Part shown: positions 16,651-26,222 of the stretch, piece after piece
Numbering within the stretch: position 1 is the first letter of the stretch
How the letters are laid out: every line of letters starts with the position of its first letter
Origin: Phycisphaerales bacterium
GTDB lineage: Bacteria > Planctomycetota > Phycisphaerae > UBA1845 > Fen-1342
Length of the DNA stretch: 64,000 nucleotides
Reading direction: 5' to 3'
NCBI GenBank assembly: GCA_016716475.1
Contig: JADJWG010000004.1
Location: forward strand, 248,001-312,000
The notes under the pieces: generated by a model
The model's database searches: none
Seen by the model: only the letters and a program-made list of their open reading frames with translations
What the model was told of the DNA's origin: nothing
Position numbers and translations under genes: made by a program

Positions 16651-18555
16651 ATGGATTCTTCACTCAAAGACCAGGTCTTGGCCGCCACCGATATCGTCGC
16701 GGTGGTCGGTGAGCGTGTCCAACTGACCCGCAAGGGGCGCGAGTTCGTCGGTTTGTGCCCGTTTCATGCGGATCACAACCCATCGATGAGCGTGAGCCCG
16801 TCCAAACAGATTTTCCGGTGCTGGTCGTGCGGTGCCGGTGGCGATGCGATTACGTTTCTCCGTCGCCTGGACAACCTCGGGTTTCGCGAAGTTCTGCAGT
16901 TGCTCGCGCAACGTGCGGGCATTCCGCTGACGGCGAATACTGTGGCAGACGCGCGCGCGGCGCAACTGCGGGAGCAGATTCTCGCGGCCGTTCGGTGGGC
17001 ACGCGAGCATTTCATTCGCAATTTGCAGACGACACCCGGCGGGGAGCGTGCCAAACAATACGCCCTGCAGCGCGGCTTGACGGACCAGTCGATCGAGCGG
17101 TTCGGGCTGGGACTGGCGGCTGATAGCCATGACGACTTGGTGGGCGCGGGACGGCGTGCCGGGTTGTCGGCGGAGGTGCTGCAGCAGGCCGGCCTGGTAG
17201 GAACGTCCGAGAACGGTCGGTTATATGATCGCTTCCGCAATCGACTCATTTTTCCAATTCATGATGCACTGGGACGCGTGGTGGCGTTTGGTGGGCGGGC
17301 GTTGGGGGATGACCGCGCCAAATATTTGAATTCGCCTGAAACGGTTTTGTTTTCCAAGTCTCGTATCCTGTACGGCTTGGATCTCGCTCGTCGGCCGATC
17401 GAGACCACGCGCTCCGCGATCGTCGTCGAAGGGTACATGGACACGGTCATGCTCGCCCAGTACGGCTTCGACAACGTGGTCGCCACGCTCGGAACGGCGT
17501 TGACCGACACCCACGGACAATTGCTTTGTCGCCATGCGACCTCGATCTACCTTTGTTTTGACAGCGATGCGGCTGGCGTACGGGCTGCGGAACGTGGGAT
17601 CGAGGTGATGTTGTCGGCGCAGGCCGACGTGCGCGTTGTCGTGTTATCGGACGGCAAAGATCCCGCCGACGCTCTGCTTGCCCACGGCGCCGACGGTTTC
17701 CGTGCCCAGTTGTCCGACGCCCTCGGTGCGCTAGAATTCAAGTGGCGGCAAACACTTAGGTCGTTTGATGACGGTGATGCCCGCGGTCGCCGGCGCGCCG
17801 TGGAAAGCTTCCTGAGTTTTCTAGCGGGGGCCAGTTCAGGTGGACGTGTCGATCCGCTGCAACAAGATCTTCTCATCGGGCGAGTCAGCGAGCTGCTGGG
17901 TATTCCCTCCGAGGAAGTGTTCGAGCGGCTCAACCAGTTTCGACGCAGCCGTTATAGGCCAGAGACATCTGCGGGCGGCGATCCGTCGGCGCCCCTTGAG
18001 TCCGAGTATGAGACGGCCGTGCGCGGCTTGTCCGGCGGACTGGTTACGGCCGCGGAAACAGTTCTCGGACTGCTGCTGCGTGCCCCGGGTTGCTGGCGAC
18101 ATGTGGATGATACCGTTGGCCGTGCGATGGGGATTTCGGTGACTTGGGACGGACTTTATCACCGTCTGCTTGATGTCCGCGAAGAGGTCGGCGAATACTC
18201 TGTGGGCGACGTGCTCGTCCGCTGCGAGGAAACAGCGCTTTGCGAATTGGTCGGCGCGGCGACCAGCCGCACCGCCGGCTACACATCGCTGGAAGAGGAG
18301 TTCGTCACTGCGGTAGCGCGATTGGCGCATGAACTGGCGGTCGAGGAAGCCGGCACGTTGCAGGATGCCCTGCGCGCGGCGGGCGGAGACGACGCGGTGG
18401 CCTTTCGACGGCTGCGGGAAGCCACGCGCGGGCACTCCGGCACACTTTCGGTGGGTCGGCAGCGTCAGGCGGTGCGCGTAGATGGAGAGCGTTCGCGGAC
18501 TACTGGGTCGGAGCGGAGTGGCTCCGCCGGCAGTGAAAGTGAGAGGGTCGCGTAG
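16651..18555 (+). CDS. dnaG: DNA primase
   Basis: The 634-residue product has an N-terminal CHC2 zinc-binding domain (C36, H39, C57, C60 in CPFHADH and CWSCGAGG), the catalytic core (YALQRGLTDQSIERFGLG, YDRFRNRLIFPI) and a TOPRIM domain with VVEGYMD at about 255 and CFDSDAAG. It synthesises RNA primers at the replication fork and contacts the replicative helicase through its C-terminal domain. ATG 16651 is chosen; an in-frame TTG at 16642 exists but neither has a strong ribosome binding site. rpoD follows after 166 bp without a terminator, so the two probably form the classic macromolecular-synthesis operon, here without rpsU in front. Confidence 0.95.
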   Translation: MDSSLKDQVLAATDIVAVVGERVQLTRKGREFVGLCPFHADHNPSMSVSPSKQIFRCWSCGAGGDAITFLRRLDNLGFREVLQLLAQRAGIPLTANTVADARAAQLREQILAAVRWAREHFIRNLQTTPGGERAKQYALQRGLTDQSIERFGLGLAADSHDDLVGAGRRAGLSAEVLQQAGLVGTSENGRLYDRFRNRLIFPIHDALGRVVAFGGRALGDDRAKYLNSPETVLFSKSRILYGLDLARRPIETTRSAIVVEGYMDTVMLAQYGFDNVVATLGTALTDTHGQLLCRHATSIYLCFDSDAAGVRAAERGIEVMLSAQADVRVVVLSDGKDPADALLAHGADGFRAQLSDALGALEFKWRQTLRSFDDGDARGRRRAVESFLSFLAGASSGGRVDPLQQDLLIGRVSELLGIPSEEVFERLNQFRRSRYRPETSAGGDPSAPLESEYETAVRGLSGGLVTAAETVLGLLLRAPGCWRHVDDTVGRAMGISVTWDGLYHRLLDVREEVGEYSVGDVLVRCEETALCELVGAATSRTAGYTSLEEEFVTAVARLAHELAVEEAGTLQDALRAAGGDDAVAFRRLREATRGHSGTLSVGRQRQAVRVDGERSRTTGSERSGSAGSESERVA

Positions 18556-18721
18556 AAATCCGGCTTGGGCCGGCAAGAATCACGGAGTTGTTCGCACCCC
18601 GGTGCCTAGTCACGGTAGCGCGCGGTTCTCGCGGGCGGGGGGCGTAAGAGTCAGGCACCAGCATGGATGCCGGAGAGGTCGGTTCGAGGACGCCGGCCAC
18701 CCGGGTGATGGGAGTTCGCCG

Positions 18722-20500
18722 ATGGCAGCAATCGTACAACCGGACATCGATCCGATCGAGCAGTGCGTCAACGAACTGATCGAGCGGGGGAAGCGCCGCA
18801 AGTATCTGACCTGGGAGGAGCTGAACGAGCAGTTGCCGGACGAGGCCATCTCGCCGGAGAAGCTCGAGAGCGTGCTCAACCGGATCGAACAGAGCGGCAT
18901 CACGATGATCGACGAGATCGAGGCCGATCGGCTGCGGGATGCGGAGCGGAAGCGGGTCAGCGCGCTCGAAGGCGGTGACAGTCTCGACGAGGTGACGGAG
19001 GTCGACCTGACCGATACCAACGCCCGCCGGGTTGACGACCCGGTCCGCATGTACCTCACCCAGATGGGTGAGATTCCGCTGCTGACGCGTGATCAGGAAA
19101 TCTCGCTCGCCAAGAAGATCGAACTGACCCGCATGGTGTTTCGGCGCCGCGTGCTGGAGAACGACTTCTGTATGCAGCAGGCGGTTGAGATCATGCAGGC
19201 CGTGGCCGATGGCCGCATGCCGTTCGACCGCACGATGAAGATCTCCACCACGGAGAGCATGGCCAAGGGCACGATCATCAAGCGGCTACCGGCAAACCTC
19301 GCCACGGTGCAAAAGCTGCTCGAACTGAATCGCGGGGACTGGGCGCTGGTGCGTGACAACCGTACTGCGGCTGCGTTGCGCAAGGCGGCGCAGGATCGCA
19401 TCAACCAGCGGCGCCGGCGGGCGGTGACGCTGCTGGAGGAGCTCTCCCTGCGCACGAGCCGGATCACGCCGCTGATGAAAAAGATGGCGGCCATGTGCGG
19501 GAAGATCGAAGAGTTGCAGCGGGAGCTGAAGGAGCATGGGAAGACTCTCCCGGCCGACGAAGTCGAGGCGATGAAGGAGGAGTTGGGCGGCCTGATCGAC
19601 CTGCTGATGGAGGGCCAGGAGGATCTGCGCAGCCGGGTGGATAACGGTCAGAAGGTGTTTGCCGAATACGAAGAAGCGAAGCGTAAGCTGGCGGGCGGAA
19701 ACCTCCGGCTGGTCGTGTCGATCGCGAAGAAATACCGCAACCGCGGGTTGAGCTTTCTCGACATCATTCAAGAGGGCAACACCGGGTTGATGCGCGCTGT
19801 GGACAAGTACGAATACCGGCGCGGGTACAAGTTCAGCACGTACGCGACATGGTGGATTCGCCAGGCCATCACGCGTGCCATTGCCGACCACGCCCGCACC
19901 ATTCGCATCCCCGTCCACATGATCGAAACCATGAGCAAGCTGCGAAACATCAGCAAGAAGCTGCTCCAGGACCTGAAGCGCGAGCCGACCATCGAAGAAA
20001 TCGCCCGCGACGCGAAGATGCCGGTGGCCGAGGCCCGCCGTGTGATGAAGATCAGCCGCCACCCGATTTCGCTCGATCGGCCGGTGGGCGAAAGCGAGGA
20101 TTCGTATTTCGGCGATTTCATCGAGGACGAGAAAGCCGAGTCGCCGGTCAGCAGCGCCAGCAGCGACATGCTGAAGGATCGCATCGAGGCGGTGTTGAAG
20201 ACACTGACGTACCGCGAGCGTGAGATCGTCAAGTTGCGGTACGGTATCGGGGACGGGTACACGTACACGCTCGAGGAGGTCGGCAAGATCTTCAAGGTCA
20301 CGCGCGAGCGCGTGCGGCAGGTGGAGGCGAAGGCGATTCGCAAGCTGCAACACCCGGTCCGGGCGCGAAAGCTGGAGGGCTTCCTCGACGGATCGAAACA
20401 GGGCGGCAAGCTGGAGGACGAGTTGTCCGGGCGTCCGAAGCTGGACGATGCCGAAGGGGATGTCGACCCCCTGACCGCGATCGTTGACGACCTGGATTGA
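18722..20500 (+). CDS. rpoD: RNA polymerase primary sigma factor
   Basis: The 592-residue protein carries region 1.1-like N-terminus (about 10-60), region 1.2 (DPVRMYLTQMGEIPLLTR), a non-conserved insert of about 190 residues with coiled-coil character, regions 2.1-2.4 (LRLVVSIAKKYRNRGL, KFSTYATWWIRQAITRAI), region 3, and region 4.2 (TLEEVGKIFKVTRERVRQVE). It directs RNA polymerase to housekeeping promoters, such as the one at 16522-16550. ATG 18722 has GGGAG 8 nt upstream. The C-terminus has an acidic tail of about 40 residues after region 4 (DELSGRPKLDDAEGDVD), which is longer than in most sigma-70 proteins. Confidence 0.95.
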   Translation: MAAIVQPDIDPIEQCVNELIERGKRRKYLTWEELNEQLPDEAISPEKLESVLNRIEQSGITMIDEIEADRLRDAERKRVSALEGGDSLDEVTEVDLTDTNARRVDDPVRMYLTQMGEIPLLTRDQEISLAKKIELTRMVFRRRVLENDFCMQQAVEIMQAVADGRMPFDRTMKISTTESMAKGTIIKRLPANLATVQKLLELNRGDWALVRDNRTAAALRKAAQDRINQRRRRAVTLLEELSLRTSRITPLMKKMAAMCGKIEELQRELKEHGKTLPADEVEAMKEELGGLIDLLMEGQEDLRSRVDNGQKVFAEYEEAKRKLAGGNLRLVVSIAKKYRNRGLSFLDIIQEGNTGLMRAVDKYEYRRGYKFSTYATWWIRQAITRAIADHARTIRIPVHMIETMSKLRNISKKLLQDLKREPTIEEIARDAKMPVAEARRVMKISRHPISLDRPVGESEDSYFGDFIEDEKAESPVSSASSDMLKDRIEAVLKTLTYREREIVKLRYGIGDGYTYTLEEVGKIFKVTRERVRQVEAKAIRKLQHPVRARKLEGFLDGSKQGGKLEDELSGRPKLDDAEGDVDPLTAIVDDLD

Positions 20501-20604
20501 GCGCGCTCGGGCTCTGATAGGGCGGGGGGGCGTGGGTGTGGCCGAGCGCCGGGTGAGTTTACGGGGGGGCTACCGCGCGTTCGGCCTCATGATACCATAC
20601 CCGC

Positions 20605-21402
20605 ATGCCGGGTCGCTTCGATAACCGCTGGGGGCGCGCAGGGCATCTGCTGGCCCTGGTAGGGCGTTATGTCGCTGCGCAGTGCCGCTATCACCTGCTG
20701 CTGCCGTGGACAGATCGCCGTGCGACCCGACGTTTCTTCGCCGCTGTGCTGGAACAGGATTTCTTCCGCGGCGCGGGTCGGCGACTGCCGACAGAGAGCA
20801 TTCACGCTGTGTTTCCGGAGCTGCGCTCGCTCGCCTGGGTGACCGTGGGGATCGCCTGGAGCATCGAAACCCCCATCCTGTGCGGTGCGGCGCGCGCACT
20901 GAATGCGCGCCGGGTTGTCGAGATCGGCACGTTCGAGGGCGCGATGACCGTGCAGCTCGCGGCCAATCTGCCGACGGACGGGCGCATCGTGACGGTGGAT
21001 ATCGACCCGGAGGAGGTTTCGGCGGCACTTGCGCCACCGGCCGGCTCCGACGTGCGTCTCACCCAGAAGCCCCGTGACCGGATCGGGCGGTTGTACCGCG
21101 GTACACCGTGGGCGGACCGTATCGTACAGGTTATCGCGGATTCGGCGCGCGTGAACTACACCGACCATTTCGACGCGCTCGACCTCGCCTACATCGACGG
21201 TGGCCACAGTTACGATCAGGTACGGGCTGACACCGAGCGGATTCTACCGCTGGTGCGGCCGGGAGGGGCGGTCTTCTGGCATGACTATCGGCCGGGTTGC
21301 GCGGGTGTTGTACGCTATCTGCATGAGCTGGCCGGGCACCTGCCGCTGCGGCATGTACGCGGCACGCAACTCGCGGTCTACCGAAAGCCGGACGGAGAAT
21401 AG
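20605..21402 (+). CDS. Class I SAM-dependent methyltransferase
   Basis: The 265-residue protein has an AdoMet-binding motif I at about 109-117 (VVEIGTFEGAM), a motif II VTVDIDPE and a later DALDLAYIDGGHSYDQVRAD segment, the pattern of the Methyltransf_24 type (rhamnosyl O-methyltransferase/CmcI-like or macrocin-O-methyltransferase group). A conserved HDY follows (FWHDYRPG). The first 85 residues form a separate N-terminal part with hydrophobic helices, which may be an extra domain. The acceptor is unknown. It is convergent with sdhB and is probably monocistronic. Confidence 0.8.
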   Translation: MPGRFDNRWGRAGHLLALVGRYVAAQCRYHLLLPWTDRRATRRFFAAVLEQDFFRGAGRRLPTESIHAVFPELRSLAWVTVGIAWSIETPILCGAARALNARRVVEIGTFEGAMTVQLAANLPTDGRIVTVDIDPEEVSAALAPPAGSDVRLTQKPRDRIGRLYRGTPWADRIVQVIADSARVNYTDHFDALDLAYIDGGHSYDQVRADTERILPLVRPGGAVFWHDYRPGCAGVVRYLHELAGHLPLRHVRGTQLAVYRKPDGE

Positions 21403-21517
21403 GCGGAAGTGGCAACCCGATAGGCACAGTGCCACGCGGCGCAGCGCTACGCGTGCGAACGTCAGAATCTCCGGGCAAAACACCGCATGTCGGGGGGCAC
21501 GGTGACCGGCACTCCGT

Positions 21518-22273
21518 CTACTTCAGCAGCCACTTCTTGACGGCATGTACGGTCGTGTCGCGGCCGGCCTTGCCGATCGCCCAAGTGAGGGGGACTTCCT
21601 TGGGACAGACTTTCACGCAGTTCTGCGCGTTGCCGCAGTCGGCGACGCCGCCCGGCTCCATGAGGGCCTGCAGCCGCTCTCCCGCGGTCATCTTACCGGT
21701 GGGGTGCATGTTGAACAGCACGGCCTGTGCGATGGCCTGCGGACCGGCGAACTCGCTGGCGTCGTTCACCTGCGGGCAGACTTCCAGGCAGCAGCCGCAC
21801 GTCATGCACCGCGAGATCGGGTACATGACCTCCTGCTCCTCGGGTGAGACGGTCGGCCCTTCCCCGAGGTTCCCGTACGTGTCGACCGGTATCCACGCCC
21901 GAACTTTCTTCAGCGCTTCAAACATCCGCGTGCGGTTCACGAACAGGTCGCGGACGACGGGGAACTTGCTCATCGGTCGCAGATCGATTGTGCTGCTTTC
22001 GCGCAACAATTCCTCGACCAGCGCACTGCACGCCTGGCGCACACGCCCGTTGACGAGCATGGAGCACGCCCCGCAGACTTCTTCGAGGCAACTACAGTCC
22101 CAGGCCACCGGTGTCGTACGCTCGCCACTCTGGGTGACCGGCTGCGCCGCGATCGCCTGCAGCACTGAGATGACGTTCATATCCGGCTGGCGCTGCACCT
22201 GGAATGTCTGGCTGTAAGGCCGGCCTTCCGGGCCATCCTGCCGCTGGATTCGAACCGAAAACTGCTCACGCAT
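21518..22273 (-). CDS. sdhB: Succinate dehydrogenase iron-sulfur subunit
   Basis: The 251-residue protein has the plant-type [2Fe-2S] ligands (CSCLEEVCGACSMLVNG) and two ferredoxin-like clusters (CMTCGCCLEVCPQ and CGNAQNCVKVCPKEVPL) that bind the [4Fe-4S] and [3Fe-4S] centres. It passes electrons from SdhA to the membrane cytochrome subunit. It is the last gene of sdhC-sdhA-sdhB, 24 bp after sdhA. Gene order and SdhC type fit the Bacillus/Bacteroidetes-like class rather than the four-subunit proteobacterial one. Confidence 0.93.
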   Translation of the reverse strand: MREQFSVRIQRQDGPEGRPYSQTFQVQRQPDMNVISVLQAIAAQPVTQSGERTTPVAWDCSCLEEVCGACSMLVNGRVRQACSALVEELLRESSTIDLRPMSKFPVVRDLFVNRTRMFEALKKVRAWIPVDTYGNLGEGPTVSPEEQEVMYPISRCMTCGCCLEVCPQVNDASEFAGPQAIAQAVLFNMHPTGKMTAGERLQALMEPGGVADCGNAQNCVKVCPKEVPLTWAIGKAGRDTTVHAVKKWLLK

Positions 22274-22297
22274 GTGTACATCCTCAGCGCCGCCGCG

Positions 22298-24298
22298 CTA
22301 TGAAGCCGCCGCCCCGGGAGACGCCGGCTGGCCGGCCGGCGTGGTGAACGATTCCTTCCACACCTGGTCGATAATGCCGGCGCCTTTCAGTCCATACGTC
22401 CGCGGCCGCGGGGGAATCAGGGTGGTGTCCACAGGTTCGTACGTGATTTGCGGGTCGTCGCTACCCGGCGTGTAGCGCGCCAGGGTGGTTTTGAGCCATT
22501 CCTGGTTCTGGCGCTGGTACTTCTCGCACCAGGTGCGGGCCTGCTTCCGCAACTCGTCGGAGGACTCGGCCGTCGGCGCCGGGATGGCGCACTCGGGCTT
22601 GTAGTGGGCACCGCGACACTCGTCCCGCAGCAGCGCACCGGTCGTGATGACCCGGGCCAGCAACAGCATGTCGCCGAGAGCACGCGTGAAGCTAAGCGTC
22701 TGATTGGTCCACGTGCCGTGATCGGATAAGCCACAGCGCCCGAAGCGCTCACGGAGTTTGGCGAGCTCGTCGAGCGTCTGACGCAGTTCATCATTCCGCC
22801 GCACGACCGTGACGTTGCGCGTCATCAGTTCGCCCAGCTCGCGATGTATCTCGTAGGCGTTCTCCGGGCCGTCCTTCTTGAGCAACCCTTCGAACTCCTG
22901 CTTGTGTCGCGCCGTCTCCTGCTCGAACAGCCGGCCCGGCACCTGGTCCACGCTGCCACCCGGCAAATTACCCAGGAAGGACCGCAGAGCCGGTCCCATG
23001 ATCAGGCCAGCGAATACGCAACTCAGCAGCGAGTTGGCCCCCAGCCGGTTGGCGCCGTGATACTGATAATCCGCCTCGCCGATGGCAAACAGACCGGGCA
23101 CGTTGGTCTGCTGGTTCCGCGGTGACTCCAACCGGAGCCCGCCCGTCTGGGAATGCTTCTCGAAATCGACCCAGAGGCCGCCCATGCTGTAGTGCACCGC
23201 GGGGAAAATCTGCATCGGCTCCATGAGCGGATCGACCCCGCGGAACTTCTCGTAGATCTCCAGGATGTTGCCGAGCTTCTTGCGGAGGACGTGGGCCTTG
23301 ATGCCCGTCGCCCGCTCCGTCAGGTCGAGGTAGACCGCGAACGTACTTGGGTTGACGCTGTACCCTTCCTTGCAGATCGCGAAAATCTCGCGCGTTGCGA
23401 TGTCCCGCGGCACAAGGTTGCCGTAGGTGGGATAGCGCTCTTCGAGGAAATAGTAACGCTCGTGCTCGGCAATCTGGTTGGGCGGACGGTGGTCACCCTT
23501 GTTCCGCGGCACCCAGACGCGACCGGACTCACCCCGGGCCGCTTCGCTGATGAGACGCAGCTTGTCGGCGCCCGGAATCGCCGTCGGATGCACCTGCACG
23601 AACTCACCATTGGCATAGCTCACACCGGCCTTGTAGGCCCGGGCGTTCGCGCCGCCGGTGCAGACCATCGACATCGTGGACTTGCCGTAGACCAATCCGC
23701 ATCCACCGGTCGCAAGAATCAGCGCGTCACCCGGAAAAGCGCGCACCTCCAACGAAAACATGTCCTGCGCCACGCAGCCGCGGCAGACCCCCTGGTCATC
23801 TAGGATCGGACCCAGGAACTCCCAGAATTCGTATTTCTGAATGCGACCCTCGACCTCCCAGCGGCGCACCTGCTCATCGAGGGCGTACAGCAATTGCTGG
23901 CCCGTGGATGCGCCCGCGTAAACGGTGCGCTTGAAGAGCGTGCCGCCGAATCGGCGGACGGCCAGATTGCCCTCGCCGGAGCGGTTGAAAGGCACACCGA
24001 GGCGGTCAGAGAGATCGACGATGCGCGGCGCCCAGTCGCACATCTCCTTGACGGGCGGTTGATTGTTCAGGAACTCGCCGCCGTACACGGAGTCGTCGAA
24101 ATGATTCCACTCCGTGTCGCCCTGGGCGCGCGTGAACTTGTTCACGCAGTTGATGCCCCCCTGCGCACAAACACTGTGACTGCGCTTCACCGGCACCATG
24201 CTGATGAGGTCCACCTGCACATCGTCTTCGGCGAGCTGCATTGCGGCCGCCAGACCCGCTAGACCGCCACCGATGATTACGACGCGTTGCCGAGCCAT
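22298..24298 (-). CDS. sdhA: Succinate dehydrogenase flavoprotein subunit
   Basis: The 666-residue protein starts with an FAD-binding GGGLAGLAAAMQLAE loop (about 10-24). The S-H-S-V-C-A-Q-G-G-I-N segment carries the His that bonds covalently to FAD. The substrate blocks PLMEPMQIFPAVHYSMGGLWVD (broken here for length) and the HGANRLGANSLLSC block are present. It oxidises succinate to fumarate, or works in reverse, at the inner membrane with SdhB and SdhC. The length fits the longer SdhA of the sdhCAB type (about 640 residues). Confidence 0.94.
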   Translation of the reverse strand: MARQRVVIIGGGLAGLAAAMQLAEDDVQVDLISMVPVKRSHSVCAQGGINCVNKFTRAQGDTEWNHFDDSVYGGEFLNNQPPVKEMCDWAPRIVDLSDRLGVPFNRSGEGNLAVRRFGGTLFKRTVYAGASTGQQLLYALDEQVRRWEVEGRIQKYEFWEFLGPILDDQGVCRGCVAQDMFSLEVRAFPGDALILATGGCGLVYGKSTMSMVCTGGANARAYKAGVSYANGEFVQVHPTAIPGADKLRLISEAARGESGRVWVPRNKGDHRPPNQIAEHERYYFLEERYPTYGNLVPRDIATREIFAICKEGYSVNPSTFAVYLDLTERATGIKAHVLRKKLGNILEIYEKFRGVDPLMEPMQIFPAVHYSMGGLWVDFEKHSQTGGLRLESPRNQQTNVPGLFAIGEADYQYHGANRLGANSLLSCVFAGLIMGPALRSFLGNLPGGSVDQVPGRLFEQETARHKQEFEGLLKKDGPENAYEIHRELGELMTRNVTVVRRNDELRQTLDELAKLRERFGRCGLSDHGTWTNQTLSFTRALGDMLLLARVITTGALLRDECRGAHYKPECAIPAPTAESSDELRKQARTWCEKYQRQNQEWLKTTLARYTPGSDDPQITYEPVDTTLIPPRPRTYGLKGAGIIDQVWKESFTTPAGQPASPGAAAS

Positions 24299-24385
24299 CG
24301 CACCTGTCCCTGTTCGAGTGGATTCTGTCTCATCCTAGGAAAACAACCACCACGGTGGCCGTTTCCGGGTCTTTCAGCGCGGCCC

Positions 24386-25132
24386 TCATGCTCCGTCCGG
24401 TGCCGGTGCGGCCGTCGCCACCGGGGCCGGACTCTCCCCGCCCGAACCCTGCGGCGCTACCGCCGGCCGGGCCAGCGCGATGAGCGCGAGGACGCCCCAC
24501 ACGATCAGCAGCACACCCAGTCCGGCTGCGCCGACGCCGACTTTCCTGCGGGCGGCATCGCCGACCGTGATGCCCCACGTAATGCAGAGCGTGACGAGTC
24601 CATTGCAGAAGTGAAAGACGGCTGCCACGAGGCCGATCACGTAAATCACGATCCAGGCCCACAGCGGCAACCACAGGTCGAGGAAGCCCGCCTGGGTGTG
24701 CGTAAAGAAATGTGGGATCGCATCCTTGTAGTCCGCCGCGCCGAACCAGTGGGCGAACCGGAAATGCACGAGATGCACGATGATGAAGACCAGCGTGATC
24801 CAGGCGGTCAGCCGCTGCAACGTGTAGCGCCAGTTGTCCATGTAGGGATACTGTCGCGTGTTCGGCCGGCCTTGCAGCGCGATGACCACGCCGTAGCCCG
24901 CGTGGAACGCGAGCGGGAGAAAGATTCCAAAGATCTCGATGGCCAGCAGCCACGGCATCGCGTGAATCCACGCGACGTGCTCGTCAAAATGCTGCGCGCC
25001 CAAGAAGGCGGTGGAATTCGTGAGCAGGTGGTTGATCAGGAAGATGCCGACCGGGACGAGACCGGTCAGTGAGTGCAGCCGCCGCAGTAGAAAATGGTGC
25101 TGTCGCAGGAATCCCGCACTGTCCTCTGGCAC
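24386..25132 (-). CDS. sdhC: Succinate dehydrogenase cytochrome b subunit (five-helix type)
   Basis: The product has five predicted transmembrane helices (starting LHSLTGLVPVGIFLINHLL; then WLLAIEIFGIFLPLAFHAGYG, TAWITLVFIIVHLVHF, WAWIVIYVIGLVAAVFH and GLGVLLIVWGVLAL). The histidines in these helices (LHS, INH, FHAG, VHLVHF, VFH) fit a di-heme SdhC of the Bacillus type, which needs no SdhD; none is present. It anchors SdhAB and passes electrons to the quinone. I set the start at GTG 25132 because AGGA is 6 nt upstream; ATG 25159 (adding nine residues) lacks a binding site. The C-terminus has an Ala/Pro-rich tail. Confidence 0.88.
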   Translation of the reverse strand: MPEDSAGFLRQHHFLLRRLHSLTGLVPVGIFLINHLLTNSTAFLGAQHFDEHVAWIHAMPWLLAIEIFGIFLPLAFHAGYGVVIALQGRPNTRQYPYMDNWRYTLQRLTAWITLVFIIVHLVHFRFAHWFGAADYKDAIPHFFTHTQAGFLDLWLPLWAWIVIYVIGLVAAVFHFCNGLVTLCITWGITVGDAARRKVGVGAAGLGVLLIVWGVLALIALARPAVAPQGSGGESPAPVATAAPAPDGA

Positions 25133-25203
25133 GTGTGGTCCTTTCGATCGCCCCCCCATATGCGTTGCGAATCTACGCGAAGCCCGGGCGGCCAGCAAGC
25201 CAC

Positions 25204-25253
25204 CGGGCGGGCTCCACAGGCCTCACCCAAGTATCGAGCCCGCCGGGCGGGCT
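25204..25253. repeat. GC-rich repeat upstream of sdhC
   Basis: CCGGGCGGGCT occurs at 25203-25213 and 25243-25253; the second copy is also the right half of a tight palindrome AGCCCGCC-G-GGCGGGCT (25237-25253). It lies in the 262-bp divergent gap between sdhC and the CPBP protease gene and could be a regulator site or chance in GC-rich DNA. Confidence 0.35.
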
Positions 25254-25394
25254 GACCGCGTTTCACGGTTTTCACACCATGCCCGCCGCCACCCGCGTGG
25301 GTCGGTCGGTGTCGTTGCGACGGCCCGTGCCGCGCCCCCGCAGTCGCGGTTATAGTGCCCCGTCGGAAGCCCGAAGTTTGGGACGGAGATCACG

Positions 25395-26129
25395 ATGGCC
25401 GGACCGGCGGTGAAGACGGCGGGAGGTTGGGACGCACGGTTCGATGCCTTGGCGGCCGGACGGCCGGACCTCGTCCTGATCGCCCCACTGATGCTTTATA
25501 TCCTGCTCCTCGGGCTGGTGCCGATGGTCCCGCGGGAGTGGGTGCCGTGGGTGATCGCCCTGCGAGGAGTTTTACCGCTGGTGCTGGTTTGGCGGCTGCG
25601 AGCGTTCCTGCCGCCCTGGGGTCGCCCGCATTGGCCGATCGCGATTGTGGGTGGGGCGGTGTTGGCGTGGGGGTGGGTGGCCGGACAGACGCTGTTTGAT
25701 GACCTGGGGCTCGGAGGGCGGCTGCCCTTGATGCCGGGCGAGAAGGAGATCGTGGACCCGCGGCTGGTTCTGGGGGCGGACAAGTTCTTCAATACGACGT
25801 GGGCGCTGCGACTGCTGGTGGCGGTGATCACCGTACCGGTGGTGGAGGAGATCTTCTGGCGCGGCTTCCTGCTGCGGGCACTGGTGGACTGGAACGGGTT
25901 TGAGAAAATCCCGTTTGGGAAGTTCACCTGGTTCTCGTTCCTGGGCACTGCGCTGCTGTCGACTCTGCAGCATCCCGACAACTGGGCCGTGAGCATCCTG
26001 TGCTGGATGGCGTTCAACCTGTTCTTCTACTGGACGCGCAGTCTGCTCTGCCTTGTTCTGATGCACGGCATGACGAATCTGGTCTTGTACTTCATCGTGG
26101 CGCGCGTCGGAGACTGGGGTCACTGGTAA
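25395..26129 (+). CDS. CPBP-family intramembrane metalloprotease (CAAX protease-related)
   Basis: The 244-residue protein has about six transmembrane helices and the three CPBP motifs: EEIFWRGFLLRA (Glu-Glu-x3-Arg), a LLSTLQHP segment in place of FxxxH, and LVLMHGMTNLVL (His-x3-Asn). These residues form a zinc or glutamate-based active site inside the membrane. The layout resembles the 'CAAX prenyl protease-related protein' type that often accompanies exosortase and PEP-CTERM proteins. Two PEP-CTERM-like proteins do occur in this window, but no exosortase, so a link is only suggestive. Its target is unknown. Confidence 0.78.
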   Translation: MAGPAVKTAGGWDARFDALAAGRPDLVLIAPLMLYILLLGLVPMVPREWVPWVIALRGVLPLVLVWRLRAFLPPWGRPHWPIAIVGGAVLAWGWVAGQTLFDDLGLGGRLPLMPGEKEIVDPRLVLGADKFFNTTWALRLLVAVITVPVVEEIFWRGFLLRALVDWNGFEKIPFGKFTWFSFLGTALLSTLQHPDNWAVSILCWMAFNLFFYWTRSLLCLVLMHGMTNLVLYFIVARVGDWGHW

Positions 26130-26222
26130 GATCGACGACCGATCTATTCCGTTCCCCCCCGTTCCCCCGAAGTGTGGTGGGCGACTCCGGACGGTGTCCG
26201 GCACGCTGCGCGGTGAATGCCG

